Positions 14,088 to 23,340 of a DNA stretch of 37,058 nucleotides are shown here, in pieces (the first letter of the stretch is position 1; every line of letters starts with the position of its first letter). Location of the stretch: contig JANTGG010000015.1 in NCBI GenBank assembly GCA_024763035.1, forward strand, positions 1 to 37,058, read 5' to 3'. Under the pieces are notes generated by a model, which had not been told where the DNA came from, ran no database searches, and saw only the letters and a program-made list of their open reading frames with translations. The DNA comes from Desulfocapsa sp. GTDB taxonomy: Bacteria; Desulfobacterota; Desulfobulbia; Desulfobulbales; Desulfocapsaceae. The translations under genes were made by a program, and so were the position numbers.

Positions 14088-16545
14088 TGAGCATAAATCG
14101 TATTAAGCTGTAAGGTTCTGCATGACCGTCGTAAACGCTTTGACCGAATTCCGCTCCGGCCTGCATCTCTATCCATGATGAGAAACGATAACGTTGTTCA
14201 TACCTGATATGTCCAATCCAGCGGGACGCAAATCCTTTCTGTTCGTAAAAGCCATATCCCAGGTCAAGCTGATGTGAAAAAGAGTGTTTGTACTTTCGAT
14301 GATAGATGTGTTCGGCATGTAAGGCTCCCTGAAGGCTGAAATCGTATTCGGGACTGTAATAGGGAACATTGGTGTCACTGTTGGTGGAGCTGTACAGCTC
14401 TACACGTCCGTCAATATCGAGGTGAGGGATATTGATCAGTCGTTGTTGAAAAACAGCACCCCCTTCCACACGGTCATTGCCGTCTGTAAAGGGAGAGTAT
14501 TTGATATTGGCGGCAAGCATCCGCATCTCACTTGCCCGATAAACGGTGGCGGCAGAAACGGCATCAGCACGAATTCCGTGGAACAGGGCTCTAAGAGGAG
14601 TTGAATCGGCAAATCGCTCACCGGTCAGATTCAGATTCCAGAGGTCATTGGGCTGCCAGATGATTTTGAGTTTGGCACCTGTTTCTTTAACACTGGAGTC
14701 ATTATAATTCACATATCCAAGGAGATCCAGATCACCACGATTATATTCCAGGCCCATACTATATCGGTGATAGGTCTCTTCTCCTTCAATGATCTGAGCC
14801 CATGAGTATTTATAGCCGCCGCTGAGCTTCCAGACATCATTAACAGGGGAGGAAAGAAGCTCTGCACTGGCAAGCATACTGTCACCATTGAGTTCAGGTC
14901 CGGAAGAATTGCCGTAGGAAATATCGCTCCAATAGGATGGCTTCCTGCTAAACAGCAACTGTTCCTCCACTCCTTTCACTGCCGGTTCCTGCGGATATGT
15001 TTCTTTGAGATTTTTTAGAAGGGAAGCAGCCTCCTGATAGCGGTGCAGATTGATATAGCTTGCAGTTTGTCCCACCACTGCATCAAGACTTTCAGGTGCT
15101 GTTAATTCAGCCAGGTGATAGTCAGCAAGTGCCTGACGGGGCCATCCTCTTGCAAGGCTCACTTGTCCGCGTACTTCAAGAAGCCAGTTGTTGCGCGGTG
15201 CACGGAGTACCAGTGCATTAATCCTTTCCCAGGCATCATCAAGTTGATTTCCATAAAAGCGTGCCTGAATAGAGGCAACATGGAGATCAAGATATCGTTC
15301 ATTTGGGTATTTACTTTTACTATCCCAGAAATTGAGAAATTTGGGCTCTCGCACGACCATGGAATCGATAAGTGTGTATGCTGAAGAAAAATCTTCACTT
15401 TCAATGAAAGAATAAAAACGCCCAAGGTTTGCCTGATAATTCTTTGGATCTTCTGACGCAAGTTGTTCATAGATTTCCAGTGCCTGCTGTGGATGCCTGG
15501 AGGCGAGGAGACTGTCTGCCCTGGCCTGCCGGACGTAGTCGGGTAGTGGACCGGAATGCTCAAGAATATTATACATGTTTAGAAGGGCTTCCATCTGACG
15601 AAGATTACGCAGAGTGATAAGCATATCGAACATGATCCCACGGCGTTTAGGATGGTTTGCAGGGAGCAGTGCCAGGGCTCGTATTTGGAAGGCAAGGGCA
15701 TGCATTGAAAGGAGACGTGTTTCTTTGAAATTCCTGTTTGCGTCTGTGCTCCAGCGTAATAATTCTGCCGCTCTATTCATGAAAAGAGTTGAGATTTCTT
15801 CACCGGTTATGAGTTCAGGTGAAGAAGTGTGTTTCGTCATTGCCAGGCTTGCTGCACGTAATCGGTTCAGGGTGAGAAGTTCCTGTCGCAGCAGGAATGA
15901 ATCACCAGGGAAGTCCTGGAGCAGGGTTTCGTATTCGTTCAGTGCTGCAAACCAATTAAATCGGTGTTCCTGCAGATAGCCTGCAGCGAGGTGAAAGTCC
16001 CTGCTGTTTGCAGCTTTTACAGAAATTGTGGCAAGTAACTGTTCTGCTTCATCTAACTTATCATTATCAATCAGAACCAGAGCCATACGCAGCAGATACC
16101 GGTCATTGCCGGGATGTTCGGCAACAAGTTGACTTATGAGTACAAGTGCTTGTGTTCCCAGTTTTAAATTACGGTAGGTGTTAACCATGGCGAAACGAAC
16201 ATAGGCGGGGTATGTGGCAGTATTTTCGTTCTCAAACAGGGTGGCAGCACGTCTGTTTTTTCCTGCCCAGCCTAAAACAACAATCAGGTCGTTGAGAATT
16301 GATGCGTCTTCGGGGTGTTGCTGATGCAGCGTGTTTAGAATGTCGGCACCTTTTTCTGCATGTCCTTCACGGGCAAGTTGGACAGCCTGTTCATGTTGTG
16401 ACTTCTCGGAATGGACAGAAGCGGCAATGGCATGGAATGATGAGAATATGAGTGACAGCAGTAGACAGAGAGGTACCGCAGCATGTATTAAAAAGATGCC
16501 TGTATGATGCAAATTACTCTGACGAAAGGTCTGGGGTTTGGACAT
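14074..16545 (-). CDS. pgaA: PgaA, outer-membrane porin for PNAG export
   Basis: This 823-residue protein exports partly deacetylated PNAG across the outer membrane. A long signal segment (residues ~15-42, ending HAIAAS) is followed by a TPR superhelix up to ~residue 540 (for example HPQQALEIYEQLASEDPKN and SLARGWPRQALADYHLAEL), which in E. coli binds the polymer and PgaB. The last ~290 residues are a 16-stranded-type beta-barrel with alternating aromatic strands and a C-terminal Phe. The block STPLRALFHGIRADAVSA resembles the conserved PgaA barrel entry. E. coli PgaA is 807 residues. It is the first gene of the operon and overlaps pgaB. No clear Shine-Dalgarno precedes the ATG at 16545, which may limit its translation. 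Confidence 0.94.
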   Translation of the reverse strand: MSKPQTFRQSNLHHTGIFLIHAAVPLCLLLSLIFSSFHAIAASVHSEKSQHEQAVQLAREGHAEKGADILNTLHQQHPEDASILNDLIVVLGWAGKNRRAATLFENENTATYPAYVRFAMVNTYRNLKLGTQALVLISQLVAEHPGNDRYLLRMALVLIDNDKLDEAEQLLATISVKAANSRDFHLAAGYLQEHRFNWFAALNEYETLLQDFPGDSFLLRQELLTLNRLRAASLAMTKHTSSPELITGEEISTLFMNRAAELLRWSTDANRNFKETRLLSMHALAFQIRALALLPANHPKRRGIMFDMLITLRNLRQMEALLNMYNILEHSGPLPDYVRQARADSLLASRHPQQALEIYEQLASEDPKNYQANLGRFYSFIESEDFSSAYTLIDSMVVREPKFLNFWDSKSKYPNERYLDLHVASIQARFYGNQLDDAWERINALVLRAPRNNWLLEVRGQVSLARGWPRQALADYHLAELTAPESLDAVVGQTASYINLHRYQEAASLLKNLKETYPQEPAVKGVEEQLLFSRKPSYWSDISYGNSSGPELNGDSMLASAELLSSPVNDVWKLSGGYKYSWAQIIEGEETYHRYSMGLEYNRGDLDLLGYVNYNDSSVKETGAKLKIIWQPNDLWNLNLTGERFADSTPLRALFHGIRADAVSAATVYRASEMRMLAANIKYSPFTDGNDRVEGGAVFQQRLINIPHLDIDGRVELYSSTNSDTNVPYYSPEYDFSLQGALHAEHIYHRKYKHSFSHQLDLGYGFYEQKGFASRWIGHIRYEQRYRFSSWIEMQAGAEFGQSVYDGHAEPYSLIRFMLNGKF

Positions 16546-16596
16546 AACTGAATAAAAAAGGAAGAATCAACTGAAATATAATGCATCCTGCCAATG

Positions 16597-16626
16597 ATTA
16601 TAACAAAACTCTATCACATAACAGGA
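16597..16626 (-). promoter_or_regulatory. Candidate promoter of the pga operon
   Basis: A perfect TATAAT (16602-16597, minus strand) lies 51 bases before the pgaA ATG. The -35 hexamer at 17-18 bases is weak (around CCTGTT), which would suit an activated promoter. I see no operator repeat around it. Confidence 0.4.
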
Positions 16627-16933
16627 TAAAAAGATATGTAACTATTCAAAGCAGCTTCTCTCCTCGTACCTTTGCCGGTAGTTCAGAAACCAGTTACGTA
16701 TCTCCTCGACTTTAAGGTGCTTTATTGGTTTGTTACCGCAATATAGAATATTTTTGCTGGTTTGTCGTATGGTTGTAAAAAACCTTTATAGACCTGTTCA
16801 TTTGTATTATAGTTCCCGGCAATCAAGCAACTCCATGGCTGCATCTTTCCCCAATTGAAGGAGAATTATGGTTTAAAAGGCAGCCTTTTTTTTCTGTTGG
16901 GAATGGATGTTGAGTTTTCATTGGCTTATTTTT

Positions 16934-17009
16934 CATGATTAGCACTGAAGTTCAGGTCACTGCAAAATGGAACTGCAGGATTTCGCCCTGCATCGCATCA
17001 AAGACCTTG
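16934..17009. repeat. Dispersed REP-like repeat, copy 1
   Basis: It begins TAGCACTGAAGTTCAGG, nearly identical to copy 4 (TAGCATTGAAGCTCAGG at 26984-27000). It then has a TGCAAAATNG segment shared with copies 2 and 3, and an ACTGCAGGATTTCGCCCTGC palindromic core corresponding to the GGAGCTCGCCCCTGCGAGC core of copy 4, ending in AGACCTTG. Confidence 0.6.
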
Positions 17010-17076
17010 TCATAAAAAAATTCTTTGCAGAGAAAGTAAATACAATACAGATTAAATTTTTACGGAGGGAGAGGAA

Positions 17077-18042
17077 ATGAGAAAAAAAATCTTATCATTA
17101 GCAGTTGCAGCTATTTTGCTGGCAGGGAGCAGCCAGGTTATGGCGGGCGGCAGTCAGAGTTATCCAAACGGTGCAGAAGCCTTTATGTCCGGGGCAGTGC
17201 CCCCACCGGGATTTTATTTTCTGGATTACATGTATTACTATAATGCCGATACGATGAAAGATGACAATGGCGATGATATTGCTGCCTTTGATGATGTGTC
17301 GGTACTGGCAAATGTGTTTCGTTTCCTTTGGATGAGTGACAAACAGGTTTTAGGCGGAAACTGGGGGATGCATGCATTCCTGCCGATTTTAAGTACAGAC
17401 TTGAGTTTTAATGCAGCTGTTGGTCCGGAAAAAACAGATTCCTATGATGACACCGGTGTCCCCTATGTTATTTTCAGTCCTTTTGTTCTTGCCTGGCATT
17501 TACAGGAAGGAAAATTCCATATCGCCGCCTCAATGGCTGATGTCTATATTCCGGCAGGTCAAGATGATGGGAATATGGCAGCGGTGGGAAGAAATTTCTG
17601 GACATTTGAACCTGTGGTTGCCCTTACCTATCTTGCAGGAGACTGGGAGTTTTCGGCAAAACTTATGTATGATTTCAGCACCAGTCAGGATGATTATGCG
17701 ACGGTCTACGGTTTTGAAGTCGATCGCGACCCCGGTCAGGAGTTCCATGCCGATTATTCCATATCCTATGCTTTTTCACCGTCCTTTCGTCTTGGGCTGA
17801 ACGGATATTACTATACGCAGACGACAGATGACTCCTATGATATCGATACAAGCATCCCTGCACCCGTACAGGCACTTCTGCGGGATGATGAAGACAATCA
17901 CAGCACGGTTTTTGCTGCAGGTCCCGGTATCTGGTACAATTACAAAAATATGTTTTTCTCTTTGAGGAATCAGTGGGAGATGGCAGCTGAAAATAAAACG
18001 GAAGGATATAATGTATGGGCTAAATTCACCTATGCTTTCTAG
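17077..18042 (+). CDS. Outer-membrane beta-barrel protein, MetA/SphA-like transporter family
   Basis: This 321-residue protein has a signal peptide (MRKKILSLAVAAILLAGSSQ, cleavage near VMA-GG). The mature part has alternating aromatic/hydrophobic strands (GFYFLDYMYYYNAD, WEFSAKLMYDFS, FRLGLNGYYYTQ, VWAKFTYAF) and ends in a terminal Phe, as expected for an outer-membrane barrel. The opening (YPNGAEAFMSGAVPPPGFYF) and overall layout match the 'phenol degradation MetA pathway' / SphA-like transporter family, thought to let hydrophobic compounds across the outer membrane. The substrate here is unknown. The start is well supported by GGAGGGAGAGG just upstream of the ATG. It stands alone, with a strong terminator after it. 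Confidence 0.82.
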   Translation: MRKKILSLAVAAILLAGSSQVMAGGSQSYPNGAEAFMSGAVPPPGFYFLDYMYYYNADTMKDDNGDDIAAFDDVSVLANVFRFLWMSDKQVLGGNWGMHAFLPILSTDLSFNAAVGPEKTDSYDDTGVPYVIFSPFVLAWHLQEGKFHIAASMADVYIPAGQDDGNMAAVGRNFWTFEPVVALTYLAGDWEFSAKLMYDFSTSQDDYATVYGFEVDRDPGQEFHADYSISYAFSPSFRLGLNGYYYTQTTDDSYDIDTSIPAPVQALLRDDEDNHSTVFAAGPGIWYNYKNMFFSLRNQWEMAAENKTEGYNVWAKFTYAF

Positions 18043-18090
18043 GAAATTTGCCCGGGTATATGTTTAAGTCTGTTTGTACCTGTTAGAAGG

Positions 18091-18123
18091 AAAAAGCCCC
18101 GTGAGAATTCACGGGGCTTTTTT
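18091..18123. terminator. Bidirectional Rho-independent terminator
   Basis: The arms AAAAAGCCCCGTGA (18091-18104) and TCACGGGGCTTTTT (18109-18122) form a perfect 14-base stem with a GAAT loop. The T-run after the right arm serves the plus-strand outer-membrane protein gene and the A-run before the left arm serves the convergent rarD operon on the minus strand. Confidence 0.95.
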
Positions 18124-18136
18124 GTTCTGTTTTGTC

Positions 18137-19036
18137 TTATACAGATTTCAATACCAGTTTATCTTTTCGTATTTGCCGAAGAACAGATTCGCTTCCATAC
18201 AGTGCCAGCCCGCACCAAACCAGAATGAAACCGATCTTTTGCTGTGTGGGGAAGGGTTCGGAATACAGGAAAATACCTATGCACAGCTGCAGGGTTGGTG
18301 CGAAATACTGAAATATTCCAAGAGTTGAGAGAGGGATCTTTTGTGCGGCATACCCAAAGAGGAGGAGGGGGACTGAGGTAATGATTCCGGTGCCGAGAAG
18401 CAGGAGAATGCCAGTGCTGTTCTGGCGCATGAAGTCCGCATTTCCTTTTCCCGCCATTACAGCAAGGGTGAGGAATGCAGGAAGAAAGAGGATGATGGTT
18501 TCGAGACAGAGCCCTTCAAGTGAAGGCAGCGCGGAAGTCTTTCGCAACAATCCATAGAGGCTGAAACTGACCCCGAGAACGACGGCAATCCACGGAAAAC
18601 GACCATAGAAGAAGGTAAGGTAACAGACGCCTGAAAAAGCAAGAAATACAGCTGCCCACTGAAGAATGCGTAAACGTTCCCGCAGGACAAGGACACCAAG
18701 CAGAACATTTATCAGGGGATTGATATAGTAGCCAAGACTTGCCTCAACCACATGGCCATTGTTTACTGCCCAGATATAGGTAAGCCAGTTGAGGGAGATA
18801 AGTGCTGCACTGAGGAAAAATGGTCTAATCAGTTTTTTATTTTTTAGCGAGGCAAAAAAATCAGGACTCTTTCCCCAACAAGTCAGCAGAATGATTGTGG
18901 CAACAGTTGACCAGACGATTCGATGACAGAGGATCTCCAGGGGTGTGGCAGAGGAGATAAGCTTCAGATACACCGGCAATGTTCCCCAGATGGCAAAGGC
19001 AGCAATAGCCGCAGGGTATCCGTAATTTGTCTTCAT
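18137..19036 (-). CDS. rarD: RarD-type EamA/DMT superfamily permease
   Basis: This 299-residue inner-membrane protein has about ten hydrophobic helices arranged as two EamA halves. The N-terminus (YGYPAAIAAFAIWGTLPVYL), the HRIVWSTV block near residue 43, NWLTYIWAVNNGHVVEASLG near 93-112, and the second-half FAPTLQLCIGIFLYSEPF are hallmark RarD sequences. RarD proteins are usually 290-300 residues; the substrate is not settled (chloramphenicol sensitivity and amino-acid-like export have been reported for relatives). It starts 33 bases after the RND gene on the same strand, so it is probably the last gene of the TAXI-TRAP-RND-rarD run, and the terminator at 18091 ends that run. No strong Shine-Dalgarno is visible. 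Confidence 0.9.
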   Translation of the reverse strand: MKTNYGYPAAIAAFAIWGTLPVYLKLISSATPLEILCHRIVWSTVATIILLTCWGKSPDFFASLKNKKLIRPFFLSAALISLNWLTYIWAVNNGHVVEASLGYYINPLINVLLGVLVLRERLRILQWAAVFLAFSGVCYLTFFYGRFPWIAVVLGVSFSLYGLLRKTSALPSLEGLCLETIILFLPAFLTLAVMAGKGNADFMRQNSTGILLLLGTGIITSVPLLLFGYAAQKIPLSTLGIFQYFAPTLQLCIGIFLYSEPFPTQQKIGFILVWCGLALYGSESVLRQIRKDKLVLKSV

Positions 19037-19069
19037 TGTGTTTGTATATGGGGGGGAATGATGGTGCTT

Positions 19070-21361
19070 TCAGCTCTCGCAATCCAGCTTCAACAGCAGG
19101 GTGGGCAGAAAAAAGAAATCCATAATGAGAGCGAAGATGATGGTGAGTGCAGTCATGGCGCCCATATGGGAGTTGATCTGAAAGCCGGAAAATGCAAGGA
19201 CGGTGAATCCACCGACGAGGGCAAGGGTTGTGACCCAGATGGCAGAACCAACGGTTCTAAATGCGTAGCGCACGGCATCTTCGGGTGACATGCCGTGCTC
19301 CTGTTTCCCCCGCTGATACTTTGAAAGAAAATGGACAGTATCGTCCACCACGATCCCCAAAGTCATGGCAATCATCACTGATACAGCAAGACCCACCTGG
19401 CCGACAAAAATTCCCCATACTCCAAAGGCCATAAAGGCAGGTGTAAGATTGGGAAAAAGACTGAGCAGTCCCAGTCTGATATCTCTCAGGGCTGCAATCA
19501 TGATAAAGGAAATAAGGACAAGGGCAATAATAGATCCTTTCAGCATGGAGCGTATATTTCTTTCGGAAATATACGAAAAAATAATTGAAAGTCCGGAACC
19601 GTACGTTGCCATGGATGGCGGTGCATTCTCTTCCAGCCATTTGCGACCACGACGTTCGAGACCAAGGATTACAGCTGTACCAAGGTTTGGCGTGGACACC
19701 GTCATTCTAGTGGATGATTTATCCACATTAATACGATTGTTCAAGTCCAGTCCAAACGGAAGGTTCATCTCATAGAGCAGCAGATACTGTGCGGCAAGAT
19801 CACGATTTTCCGGAAGTTTATACCATTTTGGATCATCATTATGCATGTTCTGATTCAGCTTCTTAATGATATCGGTGATGGTGTAGACATGGCGGACTTC
19901 AGGCTGAGCACGAAACCAGGCGGCAAAGTCGTCTATGGTTTTTAGATATGCCGGATTATTTATACCACCTTCTTCACCGGAATTCAGATCCCAGTCTATG
20001 ATTTCAAGGCCTGCCAGATGTTCTGCGGAAAAATCAGAGGCAATTCGGAAGGCGTAACTTCGGTCAAAGTATTTTATAAATTCGTCATTCAGATGGATAC
20101 GAAAGATACCGAAGCTTGTGACCAGGATGAGAATGATCATCAGCCAGAAAATAATAGTCTGTTTTCCAATGATAAAGTCAGCAAACGATGAGAAAAAGTT
20201 TCCTGTATTTTCAGATCGTGTGGAAGACTTCAGCGGAAGCACTGCCATTAGGGCAGGCATAAAAAAGACGGAATAGATAAAGGCGGCGAGCACTCCCATG
20301 GCAACAATATTTCCAAGATCGCGAAATGGCGGAGCGTCGGAGAAATTCATGGTGAGAAAGCCGATTGCGGTGCTGACACTGGTGATGGTTACAGCCTGCA
20401 GGTTTACCCGAATGGATTCCCGAATGGCTTGATGTTTCTCCATTCCCTTGCGCATCTGATGGAAGATGGTAACCAGGATATGAATGGAGTCAGCAACTGC
20501 AAGGGTGAGGATGATGACCGGCGCGTTTGCAGAGGCAGGGGTAAGCAGTATACCAAGCCATCCTGCAAGCCCGAGTCCTGTGATGGTTGAGAGTACAATA
20601 ACCAGCAGTGTGCCGGTGGTGGCAAGAACGGATCTCAGGGAGATAACAATAAGAAAGAGTAACAGCCCGAACATGATGGGGATAAGTGCCTGCATGTCCC
20701 GGGCAGGAGCCTCACCAAAGGCGGCATCGATCATCACACCACCTGTAAGATAGATGTCCAGGAAGGGGTATTTCTCTTGCATTTTCTCATACAGGGCGAT
20801 GGCTGCCTTGTTTATCTTTTCCAGATCGTAGCTGCCGTCGTCCGGTTTGATGATGTTAACATTTATGGAGGTGACGCTCCCCTCTTTGTCAATAAGGGAG
20901 TTGACAAGCATGGGTTCGGAAAGGGCAATTTCTTTAATCTTTGCAATGTCAGAATCAGAAAGGGATTCGGCATCGAGCACCAGATCCTGAACGAGCAGGT
21001 CATCCTCGAACGCTTCGGTGTGCTGATAGTTGGAGAGGGAGTCCACACGACTGGAAAAAGGGAGCTTCCAGCATTCGGCAGAGAGGAATTCGATGGCGGC
21101 AAGATTCTTCTTTTCAAAAACATTGCCGGATTTCGGGGCAACGATATAGAGAACGTTTTCGATCTTGGTGTAGGTTCGCTCCAATGCTTCAAGTGCCTGG
21201 AGCTGCGGATTCTCTTTTGAAAAGAACATGCGGGAATCGTTTGAAAAAACAAGAAACCGCATTCCGTATGCAGAAAAAAGTGCACAGCAGAGCAGCAGGG
21301 GGATAAGAAACCAGCGGTATTTGACGACAACAACGCCTATCCATGTTTCAATTCTTTGCAT
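19070..21361 (-). CDS. RND/MMPL-family exporter (HAE-3-like)
   Basis: This 763-residue inner-membrane exporter has the RND duplication: one N-terminal helix (residues ~16-33), a large periplasmic loop, a block of helices including the first-half NAPVIILTLAVADSIHILVT motif, a helix near 400, a second periplasmic loop and a final helix block with GIVVDDTVHFLSKYQRG. The paired acidic motifs in the fourth helix of each half match proton-relay positions of the superfamily. The length is shorter than HAE-1 drug pumps (~1040) and fits MMPL or HAE-3 types that move lipids, hopanoids or hydrophobic compounds. The substrate is unknown. It starts 38 bases after the TRAP permease gene and lies 33 bases before rarD, suggesting one transcript. 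No membrane-fusion or outer-membrane partner is nearby. Confidence 0.9.
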   Translation of the reverse strand: MQRIETWIGVVVVKYRWFLIPLLLCCALFSAYGMRFLVFSNDSRMFFSKENPQLQALEALERTYTKIENVLYIVAPKSGNVFEKKNLAAIEFLSAECWKLPFSSRVDSLSNYQHTEAFEDDLLVQDLVLDAESLSDSDIAKIKEIALSEPMLVNSLIDKEGSVTSINVNIIKPDDGSYDLEKINKAAIALYEKMQEKYPFLDIYLTGGVMIDAAFGEAPARDMQALIPIMFGLLLFLIVISLRSVLATTGTLLVIVLSTITGLGLAGWLGILLTPASANAPVIILTLAVADSIHILVTIFHQMRKGMEKHQAIRESIRVNLQAVTITSVSTAIGFLTMNFSDAPPFRDLGNIVAMGVLAAFIYSVFFMPALMAVLPLKSSTRSENTGNFFSSFADFIIGKQTIIFWLMIILILVTSFGIFRIHLNDEFIKYFDRSYAFRIASDFSAEHLAGLEIIDWDLNSGEEGGINNPAYLKTIDDFAAWFRAQPEVRHVYTITDIIKKLNQNMHNDDPKWYKLPENRDLAAQYLLLYEMNLPFGLDLNNRINVDKSSTRMTVSTPNLGTAVILGLERRGRKWLEENAPPSMATYGSGLSIIFSYISERNIRSMLKGSIIALVLISFIMIAALRDIRLGLLSLFPNLTPAFMAFGVWGIFVGQVGLAVSVMIAMTLGIVVDDTVHFLSKYQRGKQEHGMSPEDAVRYAFRTVGSAIWVTTLALVGGFTVLAFSGFQINSHMGAMTALTIIFALIMDFFFLPTLLLKLDCES

Positions 21362-21399
21362 GATTCCCGGGTCTGCCGCCTGCCGTTGCTGTGTTCAGT

Positions 21400-23124
21400 T
21401 TATACTGCTTCTTTTTTACCAAACAGTGTTTTAACCCATATCCCACTGAGAAAATAGGAATAAAACCAGGTTCCGAAAATAATTAGGATAAAAGCTTTAA
21501 TAATATCAGTGGTTGATCCGGTGAGGGAGAAGCCGGGCACAAAGCCGAAGAGAAAGGGGCCGAGATAGAGAAACTTGGCAAATTTAAATGCTGAGAATGC
21601 GGTTTTCCACATATTTGCCTTGGCTATGGTAGCCCCTGCAAAGGCTGCTATACAGACTGGCGGGGTGATGTTTGAATCCTGGGAGAGCCAGTACACTATC
21701 ATGTGGGCGGCAAGAACATTTACACCAAGGTGGGTGAGTGCCGGGACTGCGACAACGGCAGTGATCAGGTAGGCGGCCGTAACAGGTACCCCCATGCCAA
21801 GGACGAGGGAAGCAAGGGCAATAAGAAAGATGGTAAGCACAAGTGAGCCGCCTGACAGTTCTATGACAATATCTGCAAAGGTAAGGACCAGCCCGCTGAA
21901 GGTGAGGACTCCGATAATGATCCCGATAACGCCGACAGTCGCACCAATTTTAAGGCTGTCTTCAGCACCTTTTCTTGAGGCTTCCAGAAACTCTTTGGGA
22001 CCGATTCTGGTTTCTTTTCGAAACCAGGAAACCACTATACAGGAAACCAGGCCGAGAATGGCAGAATAACCAGGAGAGTAGCCCAGGAGCATGAAGATGG
22101 TGATGACTACAAGGGGAATGATATAGTACCATTCCGACTTTAATATCTCCCAGGGGCTGTTTTCTGATTTTACCCCTATGATATTACTCTTTTTTGCTTC
22201 GTAATGAACCATCACAAAAACAGAGAAGAAATACATGATAGCAGGAAAGAGTGCCACCAGCATAATGCGCGAATAGGGCAGTCCGGTGAGTTCCGCCATG
22301 ATAAAACCGCCAGCCCCCATGATGGGCGGCATAAACATGCCGCCTATGGAGGCTGCGGGTTCAATACCGCCTGCCACATGGGGTTTGAAACCGGCTTTTT
22401 TCATCATGGGAATGGTAAATGAGCCGGTTGATACCGTGTTGGCGATGGCACTTCCGGAAATAGACCCGAAGAGGCCTGAAGCAATAACTGCAACCTTTGC
22501 CGGACCGCCAATTTTATGACCAACGGCAGCCAGGGGAAAATCGATAAAAAACTTCTGGGCGCCACATTTTTCAAGAAATGCCCCAAACAGAACAAAGAGC
22601 AGAATATAGGTGGCGAGCACATTTGCCATAATACCGAAAACACCATCACTTTTATAAAAGATCGAGGTGCACAGTGAGGGAAAAGTATCTCCGGCATGGG
22701 AGATAAGATCCGGCATATAGTCCCCGTAAACACCGTAGGCGAGCATTATAACACCGATGATAACAAAAATATTTCCAACCACACGGCGGGCGAGTTCAAT
22801 GCCGAGCAGAACACCAACCATGGCAATCCCCATATCAAGCGGAGTCTCGGCACCGGTTCTGTAGTTAATGGCTTCGAAATTGTAAATCCAGTAACTGATG
22901 CTTATCACGGAAAGAACTATCAATATATAGTCGATCACCCGACCAATGGTGGATTTGGAGCTATAGAGGAGGAACACCAGAACATAGGTGATAATAACGT
23001 ATATTCCGCGATGGTACTGGGTGGCTGCAGGAGAGATTACAGCAGCGTATGAGTAAAAAAGCAGGAGTGCCAGGGCACAGCCATCGAAGAGTATCTGCTC
23101 AAATCGTTTCAGTTCGTCATACAC
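21400..23124 (-). CDS. TRAP transporter fused permease (DctQ-DctM), TAXI type
   Basis: This 574-residue inner-membrane protein combines a short four-helix DctQ-like part (residues ~10-110) with the long DctM-like part. Family blocks include GIEPAASIGGMFMPPIMGAG, IVYWLSQDSNITPPVCIAAF and ASLVLGMGVPVTAAYLI. TRAP systems use the ion gradient to import organic solutes delivered by a periplasmic binding protein; fused permeases of this kind partner with TAXI-type binding proteins, and one is encoded just upstream (stop at 23341). I chose the GTG at 23124 because GAGG (23137-23134) precedes it by 9 bases; a TTG at 23160 would add 12 residues. The 216-base gap to the binding-protein gene holds a strong hairpin. 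The substrate is unknown. Confidence 0.93.
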   Translation of the reverse strand: MYDELKRFEQILFDGCALALLLFYSYAAVISPAATQYHRGIYVIITYVLVFLLYSSKSTIGRVIDYILIVLSVISISYWIYNFEAINYRTGAETPLDMGIAMVGVLLGIELARRVVGNIFVIIGVIMLAYGVYGDYMPDLISHAGDTFPSLCTSIFYKSDGVFGIMANVLATYILLFVLFGAFLEKCGAQKFFIDFPLAAVGHKIGGPAKVAVIASGLFGSISGSAIANTVSTGSFTIPMMKKAGFKPHVAGGIEPAASIGGMFMPPIMGAGGFIMAELTGLPYSRIMLVALFPAIMYFFSVFVMVHYEAKKSNIIGVKSENSPWEILKSEWYYIIPLVVITIFMLLGYSPGYSAILGLVSCIVVSWFRKETRIGPKEFLEASRKGAEDSLKIGATVGVIGIIIGVLTFSGLVLTFADIVIELSGGSLVLTIFLIALASLVLGMGVPVTAAYLITAVVAVPALTHLGVNVLAAHMIVYWLSQDSNITPPVCIAAFAGATIAKANMWKTAFSAFKFAKFLYLGPFLFGFVPGFSLTGSTTDIIKAFILIIFGTWFYSYFLSGIWVKTLFGKKEAV

Positions 23125-23285
23125 AGTGGAAAACCTCGTTAAGATGTGAAATCGGGTCAATAGGGGACAGGAAATAGTGAATCCGAAGGTACAGTCAGTT
23201 GGTATTTAATAGGGGTTCTGAAAAGAGTACCGGCTTACCATTTATCACCGGTATAAAAAATCATGGAGGCAAATGGACTCCGGGC

Positions 23286-23321
23286 ATCAGAAGCCAGCAG
23301 GTGCTTCTGCTGTCTTCTGAT
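23286..23321 (-). promoter_or_regulatory. Stem-loop between TAXI binding-protein and TRAP permease genes
   Basis: The arms ATCAGAAGCCAGCAG (23286-23300) and CTGCTGTCTTCTGAT (23307-23321) pair at 14 of 15 positions around a 6-base loop. No T-run follows on the minus strand, so it is not a classical terminator. Its place just after a binding-protein gene suits a 3'-end stabiliser that raises binding-protein mRNA over permease mRNA, as known for other importer operons. Confidence 0.6.
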
Positions 23322-23340
23322 AATTATGTGCAGAAAATGA

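Larger units (their letters stand above)
16546..17076. other. Intergenic region between pgaA and the outer-membrane protein gene
   Basis: These 531 bases separate two divergent genes. They hold the candidate pga promoter near 16600, a small hairpin with a T-run (AAAAGGCAGCCTTTTTTTT near 16877-16895) that is not preceded by any plus-strand gene, and a copy of the dispersed repeat at 16934-17009. No ORF in it looks coding. A leader RNA or small RNA in 16650-16895 cannot be excluded. Confidence 0.6.

Noticed and set aside
16546-17076. Possible cyclic di-GMP riboswitch in front of the pga operon
   Set aside because: I looked for a GEMM-like conserved core in the leader on the minus strand and saw none; the leader from the predicted promoter is also too short.
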